From the NCBI RefSeq assembly GCF_049739465.1, contig NZ_JBMHHY010000010.1:254764-318763 (forward strand): DNA of 64,000 bases. Direction: 5' to 3'. Below, in pieces: positions 1 to 8,377 of the stretch. The first letter of the stretch is position 1; each line of letters starts with the position of its first letter. The position numbers were made by a program, and so were the translations under genes. Origin of the DNA: Embleya sp049739465. GTDB lineage: Bacteria > Actinomycetota > Actinomycetes > Streptomycetales > Streptomycetaceae. Below the pieces are notes generated by a model. The model was given only the letters and a program-made list of their open reading frames with translations. It was not told the DNA's origin and made no database searches.

Positions 1-2
1 TG

Positions 3-587
3 ACCGCCGCCGGACTGCTCTCCCTCCCGGACGCCGCATCCGTGGTGTGCGCGCGCACCGAGGCCGTCGAACGCTTCGCCCCGCCGGGAGGCATGACCGC
101 CCTCGGCCTGGGGCGGTCCGCCACCGCCCGCCTGCTCACCGCCCTCGACGCCCCCCGACTATGCGTGGCATCGACGAACTCTCCTCGCCAGACGGTCGTC
201 TCGGGACCGCACGAGGATCTGGCCCGGCTGGAGCAGACTGTCGCCGGACTCGGAACATGGTCGGTACGGCTCCAGGTCCCGTACCCCTATCACCACCCCT
301 CCCTCGGCCGAGCCGCCCGCCACCTGCGCGACCGCCTGACCCGGCTCCGCACACTCACCCCGCACCTGCCGGTGTACTCGGACGTACTCTGCCGCCGGCT
401 GAGCCCGGACGACGACATCGCCGGACTGCTCAGCGCCCCGCTGGAACACCCTTCACGCCTGCTCACCGCCTTGCGCCGCCTCCACGGGGACGGTATCCGG
501 CAGTTCACGGAGTGCGGCCCCGGCACCGTACTGACCGAGCTGCTCCCTGAATGCCTCCCGGCGGACGGCCGACTCGCATACCGGTAG
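3..587 (+). CDS. Acyltransferase (malonyl-CoA:ACP transacylase-like), C-terminal part
   Basis: The frame is open from the window edge, so only the C-terminal ~194 residues are present and the nucleophile-serine motif lies outside. The visible part fits the acyltransferase fold of FabD and polyketide AT domains: a small ferredoxin-like subdomain (VASTNSPRQTVVSG), the histidine-bearing segment YPYHHPSL where the family usually has FHSP, and the terminal ECGPGTVLTELL motif near the stop. Such enzymes load malonyl-type units on acyl carrier proteins. It ends as a separate protein about 20 residues after the GPG motif with no following domain, so it is a stand-alone AT or the end of a synthase subunit. 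No neighbouring synthase gene is visible downstream. Confidence 0.75.
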   Translation, partial: TAAGLLSLPDAASVVCARTEAVERFAPPGGMTALGLGRSATARLLTALDAPRLCVASTNSPRQTVVSGPHEDLARLEQTVAGLGTWSVRLQVPYPYHHPSLGRAARHLRDRLTRLRTLTPHLPVYSDVLCRRLSPDDDIAGLLSAPLEHPSRLLTALRRLHGDGIRQFTECGPGTVLTELLPECLPADGRLAYR

Positions 588-1100
588 CGGGGGTCCATGC
601 AGCGCCGGCAGGCACGGGCCGCCGGGCGGGGCGATCTCGACGGCACCGCCCCGCCCGCCCCGCCGACACCGTCGACCCGGCCCCGGCGCCGAACCGGAAC
701 CGAGCCCCGCGTCGACGACTGGGACCGGGTGCCCGGGTCGGCGCGCCCATCCGGGCAGGCTCGGGCGGATGACGTCCGGCCGCGCGTGCGGTCGGAGCCG
801 TTCTCGTCACGTCACCGGTGCCTGCGCAGGGATGTCCGGTGGTCTCGTCGTGGATGGCGCCGCGGTGGGCCGGGGCTCGCGGGAGTCGGGAACGGATCGC
901 AGCGCCGTGCCGGGGCGCGGCCTCTCGCGAAACGCGCGCCGCCGTCCGCCGGCCGGGTGGGGCGTGGCGAACGGGTTTCGATCACAACCAACCAGCGTGT
1001 CGGATTCCTGGTTGTGCGCGACCTGCGATTGCCATGCTCCATGGACGATCCGAAGAACCGCCACGGGCGGATCCCGGACGGTCGGGCCGGGCCCCGGCGG
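588..1100. other. Gap with no recognisable gene
   Basis: About 510 bases between the convergent acyltransferase and TPR-regulator genes. Frames here have mixed codon quality and resemble no family I know. No strong palindrome or tRNA-like structure was seen. Confidence 0.5.
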
Positions 1101-2438
1101 TCACAGGTCCGCGGCCTGCTCCAGGACGTGGGCCGCGTCGGGCCGCCCCGCGTATGGGCGTAGGAGTCGGCGCATGGTGGTGAGGCGGCGGGTGCTGCGG
1201 GTGGAGCGGAGGTCGGGGTGGTCTTGGAGGAAGCGTTGCCAGGTGGTGAGGGCCTGTTCGAGGTGTCCTCGGTGGAGTTGGGTCTCGGCGAGGCGTGCGG
1301 TGGTCAGGGCACGGGCGCGTCGGGAGTCGGAGGCGCGGGCGCTCAGCGATGTGGTCAGGGCGGTTTCGGCGGCGGGGTGGTCGCCGAGGGCGGCGAGGAC
1401 GCGGGCGCGTTGGTAGTGGAGGGCAGCGGTGGGGTAGCCGGTGAAGGGCCCGGGGGTCTGGTCCGCGTGGGCGTGGAGGCGTTCGGCGGCGTGCAGGGCG
1501 TCCAATGCCTGGCGGGTGTCGCCCGTGTGGGCGTGGGCGACGGCGAGTTGGGCCCGGACGTACGCCTGGGTGATCGGTGGGGTGTGGCGGGCGGCGATGT
1601 CGGCGGCCTGGAGGGCGAGGGCGAGGGCGGGGCGGTGGTGGCCCAGTTCCTGGGCCTGGGTGGCCAGGGCGCGCAGCGCGACGGTGTGGGTGTGGGGGTC
1701 GCGGGCCTCGGCGGCGAGGTGGGCGGCGGTGCGGTGGTAGTGCTGGGCGAGGGCGTCGGCGCCGTCGTCGGCGCACATCTGGCCGAGGATGATCGTCAAC
1801 TGCGCGGCCGAGGAAAGGAGTTGTCGCCGGATCGCGTCGCCGGAGGCACGGTGCAGCCAGGTGCTGACGTCGTCGGCGAGGTAGGTGGTCAGGGTGGTGC
1901 GCGCGTGGCCGCCGCCGTACTGTCCGCTGGTGCGGGCGAAGAAGAGGGTCATGTCCCGCGTCGCCTCGACCTCGGCCCGGCCCACCCGGTGCCCCCGGGT
2001 CGTCGATCGGCGGGCGGTGGTGCGTGGGGTGGTGAGTTCCTCCCACGGGGGGATGGTGAGGGCGGCGAGGCTGTAGATGCTGACGCCGAGTACTCTGCCG
2101 CGGTCGTCGTCGAGTTGGCTGCCGGTCAATCGGGCGAGGTGTTGCACGGGATCGACCTCCCAGGACCAGTTCGCTACGAGGGTGGGGGTTCGGGTGAGGC
2201 CGGCCTCCTCGGCGGTGACGAGTCGGCCCAGGCGTCGGGTGAGCGCTTCCAGGACGTAGGTGGGTGCCGGTGCCCGCGGACGGCCGCCGGCCAGCCAGCG
2301 CGTGACCATGGAGCGGTCCACCGGCAGTGTGTGTCCGTGTTCCGCGGCCACCACCCGCACGGCGGCCGCGAGTTGCGACGTGTTCCACCCGGCCTGCGCG
2401 AGCAGCGCGGCCAGCCGGGTGTTGGGTGTTCGAGGCAC
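1101..2438 (-). CDS. XRE-type regulator with TPR-like helical repeats
   Basis: A 445-residue protein of a type common in Streptomyces: an N-terminal helix-turn-helix region beginning PNTRLAALLAQAGWN, then WSWEVDP and a long array of alpha-helical repeats rich in A, L, H and R (roughly residues 170-440) like tetratricopeptide repeats. I chose the GTG at 2436-2438 because a purine-rich GGGGAAG lies just upstream and the PNTRL motif sits at the N terminus in relatives. The frame extends about 100 residues upstream, but that part has poor composition. It probably binds DNA and senses a ligand or partner through the repeats; the target is unknown. It is monocistronic and faces the acyltransferase gene. 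Confidence 0.8.
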   Translation of the reverse strand: MPRTPNTRLAALLAQAGWNTSQLAAAVRVVAAEHGHTLPVDRSMVTRWLAGGRPRAPAPTYVLEALTRRLGRLVTAEEAGLTRTPTLVANWSWEVDPVQHLARLTGSQLDDDRGRVLGVSIYSLAALTIPPWEELTTPRTTARRSTTRGHRVGRAEVEATRDMTLFFARTSGQYGGGHARTTLTTYLADDVSTWLHRASGDAIRRQLLSSAAQLTIILGQMCADDGADALAQHYHRTAAHLAAEARDPHTHTVALRALATQAQELGHHRPALALALQAADIAARHTPPITQAYVRAQLAVAHAHTGDTRQALDALHAAERLHAHADQTPGPFTGYPTAALHYQRARVLAALGDHPAAETALTTSLSARASDSRRARALTTARLAETQLHRGHLEQALTTWQRFLQDHPDLRSTRSTRRLTTMRRLLRPYAGRPDAAHVLEQAADL

Positions 2439-2759
2439 GCTTCCCCACAGGGGCGACGCGCGGCCGCAACGGCCGCACGATCGCACTGTCCCACCCGCTT
2501 TCACGACCGCACAAGAGCGCGGCGCGTGCAGCATGTTCACGGCCCCGGCCCGGTGCGGGCGCGGCCCCCGAGCGGTGCGCTGGAGGCACACACCCGGGCC
2601 GCCGCGCCACTGCGAACGCGGTGGGCCCAAGGACTCACAGACGAGCCATGAGAGGCCCGCATCAGGGCAACCCGCTCGACCCGCGGCCATGGCGAAGCCC
2701 TGGGTCCCCACCATGCCCGCGAGCCGCCGTCGGACGGTCACGACGCCAAGTCGTTCGGG

Positions 2760-3172
2760 CTCCGGCCGGGTGGCCGGACCATGCCGGAGTGTGGCCTCCG
2801 CTGCCCTCGACCCCGCCGGCGTGGGAAATCGTGAGGAGGTTCACCGGTTCGTTCCGGTGCACGTCCGCGGTTGCTCTTCCCGTCCGGGGCAGCCACATCC
2901 GCTCTGCCGACACCCCATGGTGGAAGGCGGTTTCCGGTCGGCTCCATGGTTCGGCAAGCGGTTTCCGATCCGCCGGTGCGAGCGGATCATGCTCGCGAGC
3001 CGAGCGGGTGTGGCCTGCTCCGTGCTCGGGCCGGTGACCGCGTAGACGGTCTCGATCCCGACCTTGCCGTTCCTGCGGTTCACGCGACGCCGCTCGAGTC
3101 GGACGGCCCGGCGGGCGCCGGGGAAGAACAGCCTGTTCACCGTGCACGCCTTGACGCGGCGGATCTCTCGAG
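2760..3172 (-). pseudogene. ISAs1-family transposase relic
   Basis: On the minus strand one frame reads RRVKACTVNRLFFPGAR and continues through RRRVNRRNGKVGIETVYAVT and EQATPARLASMIRSH. This is the conserved C-terminal half of ISAs1-type (H-repeat) transposases. A frame change follows, and the next frame holds a degraded tail (RTGRATADVHRNEPVNLL) corresponding to the usual RTG..P..MA..RN.AI..L segment. No N-terminal half, start codon or inverted repeats were found, so this is a dead fragment. Confidence 0.7.
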
Positions 3173-3590
3173 GACGATCGTGGGCAACGCCGGCGGCAGG
3201 CCCTCGTGTGCGGTGGCCGCGCGCAGCATGGTCAGGGCGAGGAGTCGACGGACCGACGACGAATCACATCGGTGTCGAAGACGATCACACGCTTACCCCA
3301 CGACCAGGCCCGCGTGCATCGCGGGGTCCTCGGCGGCGGGTTCGACCAGGGCGAAGAGGAGGGAATGGGGGACCGGCCCGGCTCCGGTGCGGCGGACGAC
3401 ACGTGCGTGGAATCGGTGCGCGCTTTTCGTCCGCCGGGGAGCAGACCCTTGGCTCGGGCCGCGACCGAGAGACCCGCTCAGGTAACTCGTCTACACCTCA
3501 CCACCGTTGCACCTTCGGACCGAACCCGGCGAGTTCGGATCCGGATGCCCATCCGGTGCGTGGACGACCGGGCCCCAGTGCCTGGCGGTG
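3173..3590. other. Decayed DNA, no intact gene
   Basis: The stretch between the ISAs1 relic and the dehydrogenase gene has no intact gene. A minus-strand frame around 3290-3480 (containing GAGPVPHSLLFALVEPAAED) has good codon composition and ends at a stop. It may be the tail of a lost gene, but I do not recognise the family. Confidence 0.4.
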
Positions 3591-4628
3591 TCAGGCCAGC
3601 GAGGCGGCGCGGGCGGGGTCGATGGCGTGCCGGAGCGGCCGGTTCTGTGTGAGGCGGCGGAGTTCGTCGAGTACGAGCCGGCCGAGGCGGTGGCGTTCGG
3701 CGCCCAGCGCGCCTGCCAGGTGCGGTGTCAGGACGACGTTGGGAAGGGTGAACAGTGGTGAGTCGTGGGTCGGGGGCTCGGGGTGCGTCACGTCGAGCAC
3801 GGCGGTCAGGTCGGGCCTGGCGTGCAGGACCTGCGCGGCGGCGACCTCGTCGATCAGTGCGCCTCGCGCGGTGTTGATCAGTGTCGCGCCCGGCCCCATG
3901 GAGTTCAGCAGACGTGCCCCGATCGAGCCGCGGGTCTCGGGGAGAAGCGGTACGTGGAGGCTGACGACGTGACAGGTGGCGAAGAGTTCCTCGACGGAGA
4001 TCAGCCGAACTCCCGCGCGCCGGGCGGTGTCCGGGGAGGCGACGGGATCCGTGGCGAGGACCTCGACGTCGAAGCGGGCGAGGTGGGCGGCGACGAGCCG
4101 GCCGATGTGCCCGAGTCCCAACAGGCCCACGCGTGACCGGTAGGCGCCCGGGACATCGCGATCGGTGGGGAAGCAGCGGTTCTGTGCCATCTCCCGCTCG
4201 ATGCGGTGGGCCTGCTTCAGTCCGAGGAGGACATGGGCGAGGGTGAACTCCGCCACCGGAACGGCATTGGCCGCGGCGGCGGAGACGATCGGGATGTCGC
4301 GCTCCCAGAAGGCGGGTGTGGTCAGGTGCCGGACGGATCCCGCCGCGACGAGAACGGCCCGCAGCCGAGGCGCACGTGACAGGAGAGCACCATCGAGGAC
4401 GGGTGCACCCCAGCCCGTGAGCAGAAGGTCGACGGTCCGCAGCACCTCGGGGTCCGCGTCGAGCTCCTGCCGGGTGCGGGGCGGGCCCTGCCAGTGCACG
4501 AGCCGGCCGATCTCGGCCAGCACTTCGGGCGGGTAGACGTCGGCCCGGCGTTCTTCCTCCATGACCAACAGGGCTGTCCGTGCGGTGGCCGGTTCGGTTA
4601 CGTCCGGTGCGGTGGCCGGTTCGTTCAT
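3591..4628 (-). CDS. D-isomer-specific 2-hydroxyacid dehydrogenase
   Basis: This 345-residue protein has the full set of family motifs: the Rossmann glycine motif GLGHIGR at residues 171-177, the substrate/NAD arginine in LINTARGALID, the catalytic glutamate region DVTHPEPP and the catalytic histidine in LTPHLAGA. These enzymes reduce 2-keto acids to D-2-hydroxy acids (or the reverse) with NAD(P)H in the cytoplasm. The ATG at 4626-4628 follows a GAGGAG ribosome-binding site. It is divergent from the sugar ABC operon at 5.1 kb, so a role in the same carbohydrate pathway (for example glyoxylate, hydroxypyruvate or sugar-acid reduction) is plausible but unproven. Confidence 0.85.
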   Translation of the reverse strand: MNEPATAPDVTEPATARTALLVMEEERRADVYPPEVLAEIGRLVHWQGPPRTRQELDADPEVLRTVDLLLTGWGAPVLDGALLSRAPRLRAVLVAAGSVRHLTTPAFWERDIPIVSAAAANAVPVAEFTLAHVLLGLKQAHRIEREMAQNRCFPTDRDVPGAYRSRVGLLGLGHIGRLVAAHLARFDVEVLATDPVASPDTARRAGVRLISVEELFATCHVVSLHVPLLPETRGSIGARLLNSMGPGATLINTARGALIDEVAAAQVLHARPDLTAVLDVTHPEPPTHDSPLFTLPNVVLTPHLAGALGAERHRLGRLVLDELRRLTQNRPLRHAIDPARAASLA

Positions 4629-5027
4629 GTCGGGTTGGTCTCCTCGGCCTGTTCGGTGGTGGACCGGCAGCCGGACGGTCGGCGGTCCCTGCTCGGATGT
4701 GATGGCAAGCGTCCGACCGAGCGTCGCGGATTGGCGTGGTCTGTGCGTTGTCCGGCCCGTAGTTCGCAGGAACCATACATCGGATCATTGAAATGTCATC
4801 GCCGTGACCTTGGATTCCCGATCTTCTTGTCCGGGTGGCTGCTGTGGAGAGTGAGACGCGTCTTGAGGCGAAGGGTCGTTCCCGCCGATGCCCAAATTGC
4901 ACAAGTAAGAGCCTATTTATAGATATCGGGTCGTCCTGCCCGTCTGTCGGATTAAGTGGGAGGAGTGCGGGAGTGTGCCGGATAAGTACTCTCGTCGGTC
5001 ACCAAAACCTTTGTATTCATCGGACTA
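4629..5027. other. Divergent intergenic region, AT-richer than surroundings
   Basis: About 400 bases separate the dehydrogenase gene from the ABC operon promoter. It includes an unusually A/T-rich stretch near 4890-4930, which may hold the promoter of the minus-strand dehydrogenase. I see no gene here. Confidence 0.4.
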
Positions 5028-5056
5028 TTGACCGCTGAATCGGACCCGGTTACCGT
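5028..5056 (+). promoter_or_regulatory. Candidate promoter of the sugar ABC operon
   Basis: TTGACC (5028-5033) is followed after 17 bases by TACCGT (5051-5056), a plausible housekeeping-sigma promoter 53 bases before the lipoprotein start. The LacI-type palindrome lies immediately downstream, where a repressor would block initiation. Confidence 0.4.
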
Positions 5057-5060
5057 CCCA

Positions 5061-5074
5061 GGCAAGCGCTTTCC
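5061..5074. promoter_or_regulatory. LacI-family operator (AAGCGCTT core)
   Basis: The palindrome GGCAAGCGCTTTCC has the central AAGCGCTT typical of LacI-family carbohydrate regulators. It sits 35 bases upstream of the solute-binding-protein start and just after the promoter-like boxes. It probably represses the importer operon in the absence of sugar. The LacI regulator at 13.4-14.5 kb is one candidate, but two differently cored palindromes (17374 and 20565) also compete for that role. Confidence 0.65.
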
Positions 5075-5108
5075 AGGCCACTGTGATGCGGCGAAAACGG
5101 GAGTTGTC

Positions 5109-6437
5109 ATGCAGAGATCGCGATGGATCGGTGCGGGGACTCTCGCCTCGGCACTGATCCTCACCAGCTGTATATCCGGGCCTGCGGGAGTGGACGCCAA
5201 GCAGAACTCCAAGGCGCCTCTCGAGCTCTGGACCAGGACGACGCCGGGTGGACCGGGGGAGAAGGGCGCGCTGCAGCTCGCCGCCGCCTTCGAGAAGGCC
5301 ACCGGCTACAAGGTCGAAGTCACGGCCATCTTCGACGACTTCGAGACCAAACTGCAGCAGCGGGCCGCCCAGAAGAAGCTTCCCGACATCGTCATGAACG
5401 ACGTGACGCAGATCGGAACCATGCACAGCCAGGGTCTGCTCCGGGAGATCGACCTGGGCAGGATCAAGGACAGCAAGCAGATCATCGGACAGGGGCTGGA
5501 GTCCGGGAAGAGCCTGGACGGCAAGCAATACGGACTCCCGATTTCCGCGCAGGCGTCCGCGCTGCTGATCCGCAAGGACTGGCGCCAGAAGCTGAAACTC
5601 GACATCCCGCGGACCTGGGACGACTTCGCCGCGATGGCCACGGCCTTCACCACCAAGGACCCCGACGGTGACGGCAGGAACAACACCGCCGGGCTCGCCG
5701 CCCCGCTGTCCACCAAGCGCGGTTACGCCTCCTGGTACTTCTCCAACTTCCTTTGGGCCGCAGGCGGTGACTTCATCACCGAGGCAGGGAAGGGCAAGTA
5801 CAAGCCGGCGATGACCACCAGGGCGTCGGTGCAGGCCATGCAGTGGTTCCGCGACCTGGGGTGCAAGGCCAAGGCCATCCAGCCCGGCGCGGTGACCATG
5901 GACACCCCGCCGACGAACGAGACGTTCGAGGCGGGCAGAGCCGGCATGTACGTCGTCGGACCGTACCTGCTGCCCCGCTTCGACAAGTCCCTCGGCGAGG
6001 ACAAGTACGAGGTCGTGCCGATGCCCAAGGGACCGAAGGACGCCACCGTCCTCGCCGAGGGCAACTCCGTCTACCTGATGGCCGGTTCCGACAACCGGGC
6101 CGGCCAGGACGCCTTCGCCGGCTTCGCGGTTTCCGTCGAAGGCCAGATGAAGGGGATGGAGGGCGCCACCGGCTACACCGTGCAGATTCCCGTCAACACC
6201 GCCGTGGACATCTCCCGGATCCGCCCCGACCCTCGCTGGAAGACCTACGCCCAGGCGTACCAGGACTCCGGGCGGTACGCGCCCGCCATCCCGAACTGGA
6301 CGCCGGTGCGGCAGGTGACGGCGGACGCGGTGAACGCGCTGATGGCGGATTGCGGCCTCGACATCAACGCCAAGTTGGGTGAGCTCGACAAGCAGCTCGC
6401 CGACATCCTCGAGGAGCAGGGGATCGCCGCGTCATGA
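5109..6437 (+). CDS. ABC transporter sugar-binding lipoprotein
   Basis: A 442-residue extracellular solute-binding protein (family 1 type). The start ATG at 5109 follows GGGAG. The signal peptide ends in a lipobox LTSC with the lipidated cysteine at residue 21, so the protein is anchored outside the membrane. The mature part has the usual cluster (PLELWTRTTPGG, then a long alpha/beta domain with GLPISAQASALLIRKDW). It delivers an oligosaccharide to the two permeases encoded immediately downstream; its stop overlaps the next ATG (ATGA). The GH29, PL6 and uronate genes that follow suggest a fucose- or uronate-containing glycan fragment as ligand. No ATPase gene is present, so a shared MsiK-type ATPase elsewhere is probably used. 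Confidence 0.9.
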   Translation: MQRSRWIGAGTLASALILTSCISGPAGVDAKQNSKAPLELWTRTTPGGPGEKGALQLAAAFEKATGYKVEVTAIFDDFETKLQQRAAQKKLPDIVMNDVTQIGTMHSQGLLREIDLGRIKDSKQIIGQGLESGKSLDGKQYGLPISAQASALLIRKDWRQKLKLDIPRTWDDFAAMATAFTTKDPDGDGRNNTAGLAAPLSTKRGYASWYFSNFLWAAGGDFITEAGKGKYKPAMTTRASVQAMQWFRDLGCKAKAIQPGAVTMDTPPTNETFEAGRAGMYVVGPYLLPRFDKSLGEDKYEVVPMPKGPKDATVLAEGNSVYLMAGSDNRAGQDAFAGFAVSVEGQMKGMEGATGYTVQIPVNTAVDISRIRPDPRWKTYAQAYQDSGRYAPAIPNWTPVRQVTADAVNALMADCGLDINAKLGELDKQLADILEEQGIAAS

Positions 6438-7417
6438 GCCTTGACCAGGCGGAGTCGGCCGCCCATCCGGCCGCCCATCCGGCGGCCGGCTCCGCCCCGC
6501 CAGAAGCGGGCCGCCGGGGCGGCGGGACCGCCGCCCGCCGGGCGCGCGGCCGCAGATCGGGTCGGTGGTGGACGCCCTGGCTGTTCCTTGCCCCGGCGCT
6601 GCTCCTCTTCCTGTACTTCAAGTTCATCCCCATGGCCGGCGCACTGACCATGTCCTTCCAAGAGGTTCAGCCCTACCTGGGAAACAGGTGGGTCGGCACC
6701 GAGAATTACGCCACGGTGCTGCAGTCCCACGGATTCCGCGAGGCCGCCTGGCACACGCTCGTCCTCGCCGTCGGAGAGACCGTCGGCTCGATGTCGCTCG
6801 GCTTCGCCCTGGCCCTGCTGATGGAGGGGCAGAGCCGTCGACTGGGATTCGTGCGCTCCGCGGCGTTCCTTCCGGTGGTGGTGCCGATGGCGGTCGTCGC
6901 CGAGCTGTGGCGGATCATGTACCACCCGACCGGGGACGGCATGCTCAACTCCGTTCTGGGCCTGGCGGGACTGGGCCCGTCGGGGTTCATCAACGACCCC
7001 GATACCTCGATGGCGTCCATCATGCTCACCGGCGTCTGGCGGGGAGCCCCCTACGACATGATGATCTTCCTCGCCGGTTTGACGAGTGTGGACCGCGGTC
7101 TGTACGAGGCGGCCAGGGTCGACGGTGCCTCCAGGTGGCAGCGGGTGTGGAACGTGACGGTGCCCGGACTGCGTTCGGTGTTCTCGATCCTGTTCGTCCT
7201 CGCCGCGATTCGCGGACTGCGAGTGTTCACCGAGGTGTTCCTGCTCACCAACGGGGGGCCCAATGGCTCCACCGAGGTCCTGATGACCCTCATCTACAAG
7301 CTCGGGCTCGAGCAGAACCGGCTCGGTGTCGGCGCGGCGGGAGCGGTCCTGCTGTTCGTCGCGACGCTGATCCTGACCATCGTCGTCCAACTGCTGCGGC
7401 GCAGGGAGAGCAAGTGA
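6434..7417 (+). CDS. Sugar ABC transporter permease, first subunit
   Basis: This 327-residue inner-membrane permease has a hydrophilic N-terminal tail rich in Pro and Ala, six predicted membrane helices and the EAA loop (DRGLYEAARVDGASRWQRVWNVTVP) that contacts the ATPase. The sequence type matches MalF/UgpA-like CUT1 permeases. The ATG overlaps the stop of the binding-protein gene by four bases, indicating translational coupling. It forms the channel with the protein encoded from 7414. Confidence 0.9.
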   Translation: MSLDQAESAAHPAAHPAAGSAPPEAGRRGGGTAARRARGRRSGRWWTPWLFLAPALLLFLYFKFIPMAGALTMSFQEVQPYLGNRWVGTENYATVLQSHGFREAAWHTLVLAVGETVGSMSLGFALALLMEGQSRRLGFVRSAAFLPVVVPMAVVAELWRIMYHPTGDGMLNSVLGLAGLGPSGFINDPDTSMASIMLTGVWRGAPYDMMIFLAGLTSVDRGLYEAARVDGASRWQRVWNVTVPGLRSVFSILFVLAAIRGLRVFTEVFLLTNGGPNGSTEVLMTLIYKLGLEQNRLGVGAAGAVLLFVATLILTIVVQLLRRRESK

Positions 7418-8280
7418 GTGCGCAGACCGAGACCGCGCTGGGCCTGACCGAGAGCCGGAGCGTCGGCGGACGGATTCTCAAGGCCGTCGTCCACCTGCTG
7501 GTCCTGATCGTGTTCGCGGGTCCGCTGCTGGCCCTGCTCGTCGGCGCCTTCGGCCATCTCAAGGACCCGACCCAACTGAGCATCGTGCCCTCGGGCTTCA
7601 CGTTGGACAACTTCAGGATCGCCTTCGACCAAGGGGTGCTCGAGTACCTGCTGAACTCGTTCTTCGTCGTCGGCTTCGGGCTGCTGCTCCAGGTGGCCGT
7701 CTCCGTCCTGGCCGGATACGCGCTGGCCAGGAAGGTCTTCCCCGGAATGACACTGGCGCTCGTCGCCATCCTGGCGACGCTGATGCTGCCCGAGGAGATC
7801 CTGGCCCTCCCGTTGTCCGTCATTCTTTCCGATCTGCCGGTCGTGCACTTCAACCTCATCGGCACCCTCGCCGGCATGATCGTCCCACTGGGCGCCTGGG
7901 GATTCTCCATCCTGGTGATGACCGAGTTCATGAAGGACGTGCCGCGCGAACTCGAAGAGGCCGCGCGCATCGACGGCGCCGGAGACCTGCGGATCTTCGC
8001 CCAGATCATTCTGCCGATGTGCAAGCCCGCCCTCGGCGTCATCGGGGTCTTCGGCTTCACCATGATCTGGGACCAGTACCTGCTGCCTCTGCTCGTCGCC
8101 ACCGACTCCTCCTCGTACACGCTGCCGCTGGCGCTGCGGACCCTGCGGATCGACCCGGCCGTGACCCCCGGAGTGGTGATGGCCGCTTCTCTGCTGGCCC
8201 TGCTGCCCTCTGTGATCGTCTTCCTGTTCTTCCAGCGGTCCTTCGTCAGCGGTCTGTCCTCCGGGGCACTCAAGGGCTGA
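7414..8280 (+). CDS. Sugar ABC transporter permease, second subunit
   Basis: A 288-residue MalG/UgpE-like permease. I place the start at GTG 7414, which overlaps the previous TGA and has GGGAG ten bases upstream; the same frame is open further upstream but that part lies in another gene. It has about six membrane helices, the EAA loop PRELEEAARIDGAGD and the terminal QRSFVSGLSSGALKG typical of this subunit. It completes the importer, and the GH29 gene follows after 97 bases in the same direction. Confidence 0.9.
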   Translation: MSAQTETALGLTESRSVGGRILKAVVHLLVLIVFAGPLLALLVGAFGHLKDPTQLSIVPSGFTLDNFRIAFDQGVLEYLLNSFFVVGFGLLLQVAVSVLAGYALARKVFPGMTLALVAILATLMLPEEILALPLSVILSDLPVVHFNLIGTLAGMIVPLGAWGFSILVMTEFMKDVPRELEEAARIDGAGDLRIFAQIILPMCKPALGVIGVFGFTMIWDQYLLPLLVATDSSSYTLPLALRTLRIDPAVTPGVVMAASLLALLPSVIVFLFFQRSFVSGLSSGALKG

Positions 8281-8377
8281 CCCACAGACCGACCCGCCGA
8301 CGCGCGGCCCCGTCGACCGACCAGCCCCGACGCGCACCGAGAAGCCACCGGACGCCGACGAGAAAGAGCGATTCCCC

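Noticed and set aside
1218..2651. Long plus-strand frame of about 477 codons opposite the TPR regulator
   Set aside because: It is Gly/Val/Glu-rich, as expected for the antisense of a coding gene, and has no recognisable motif; the minus-strand gene has clear family features.
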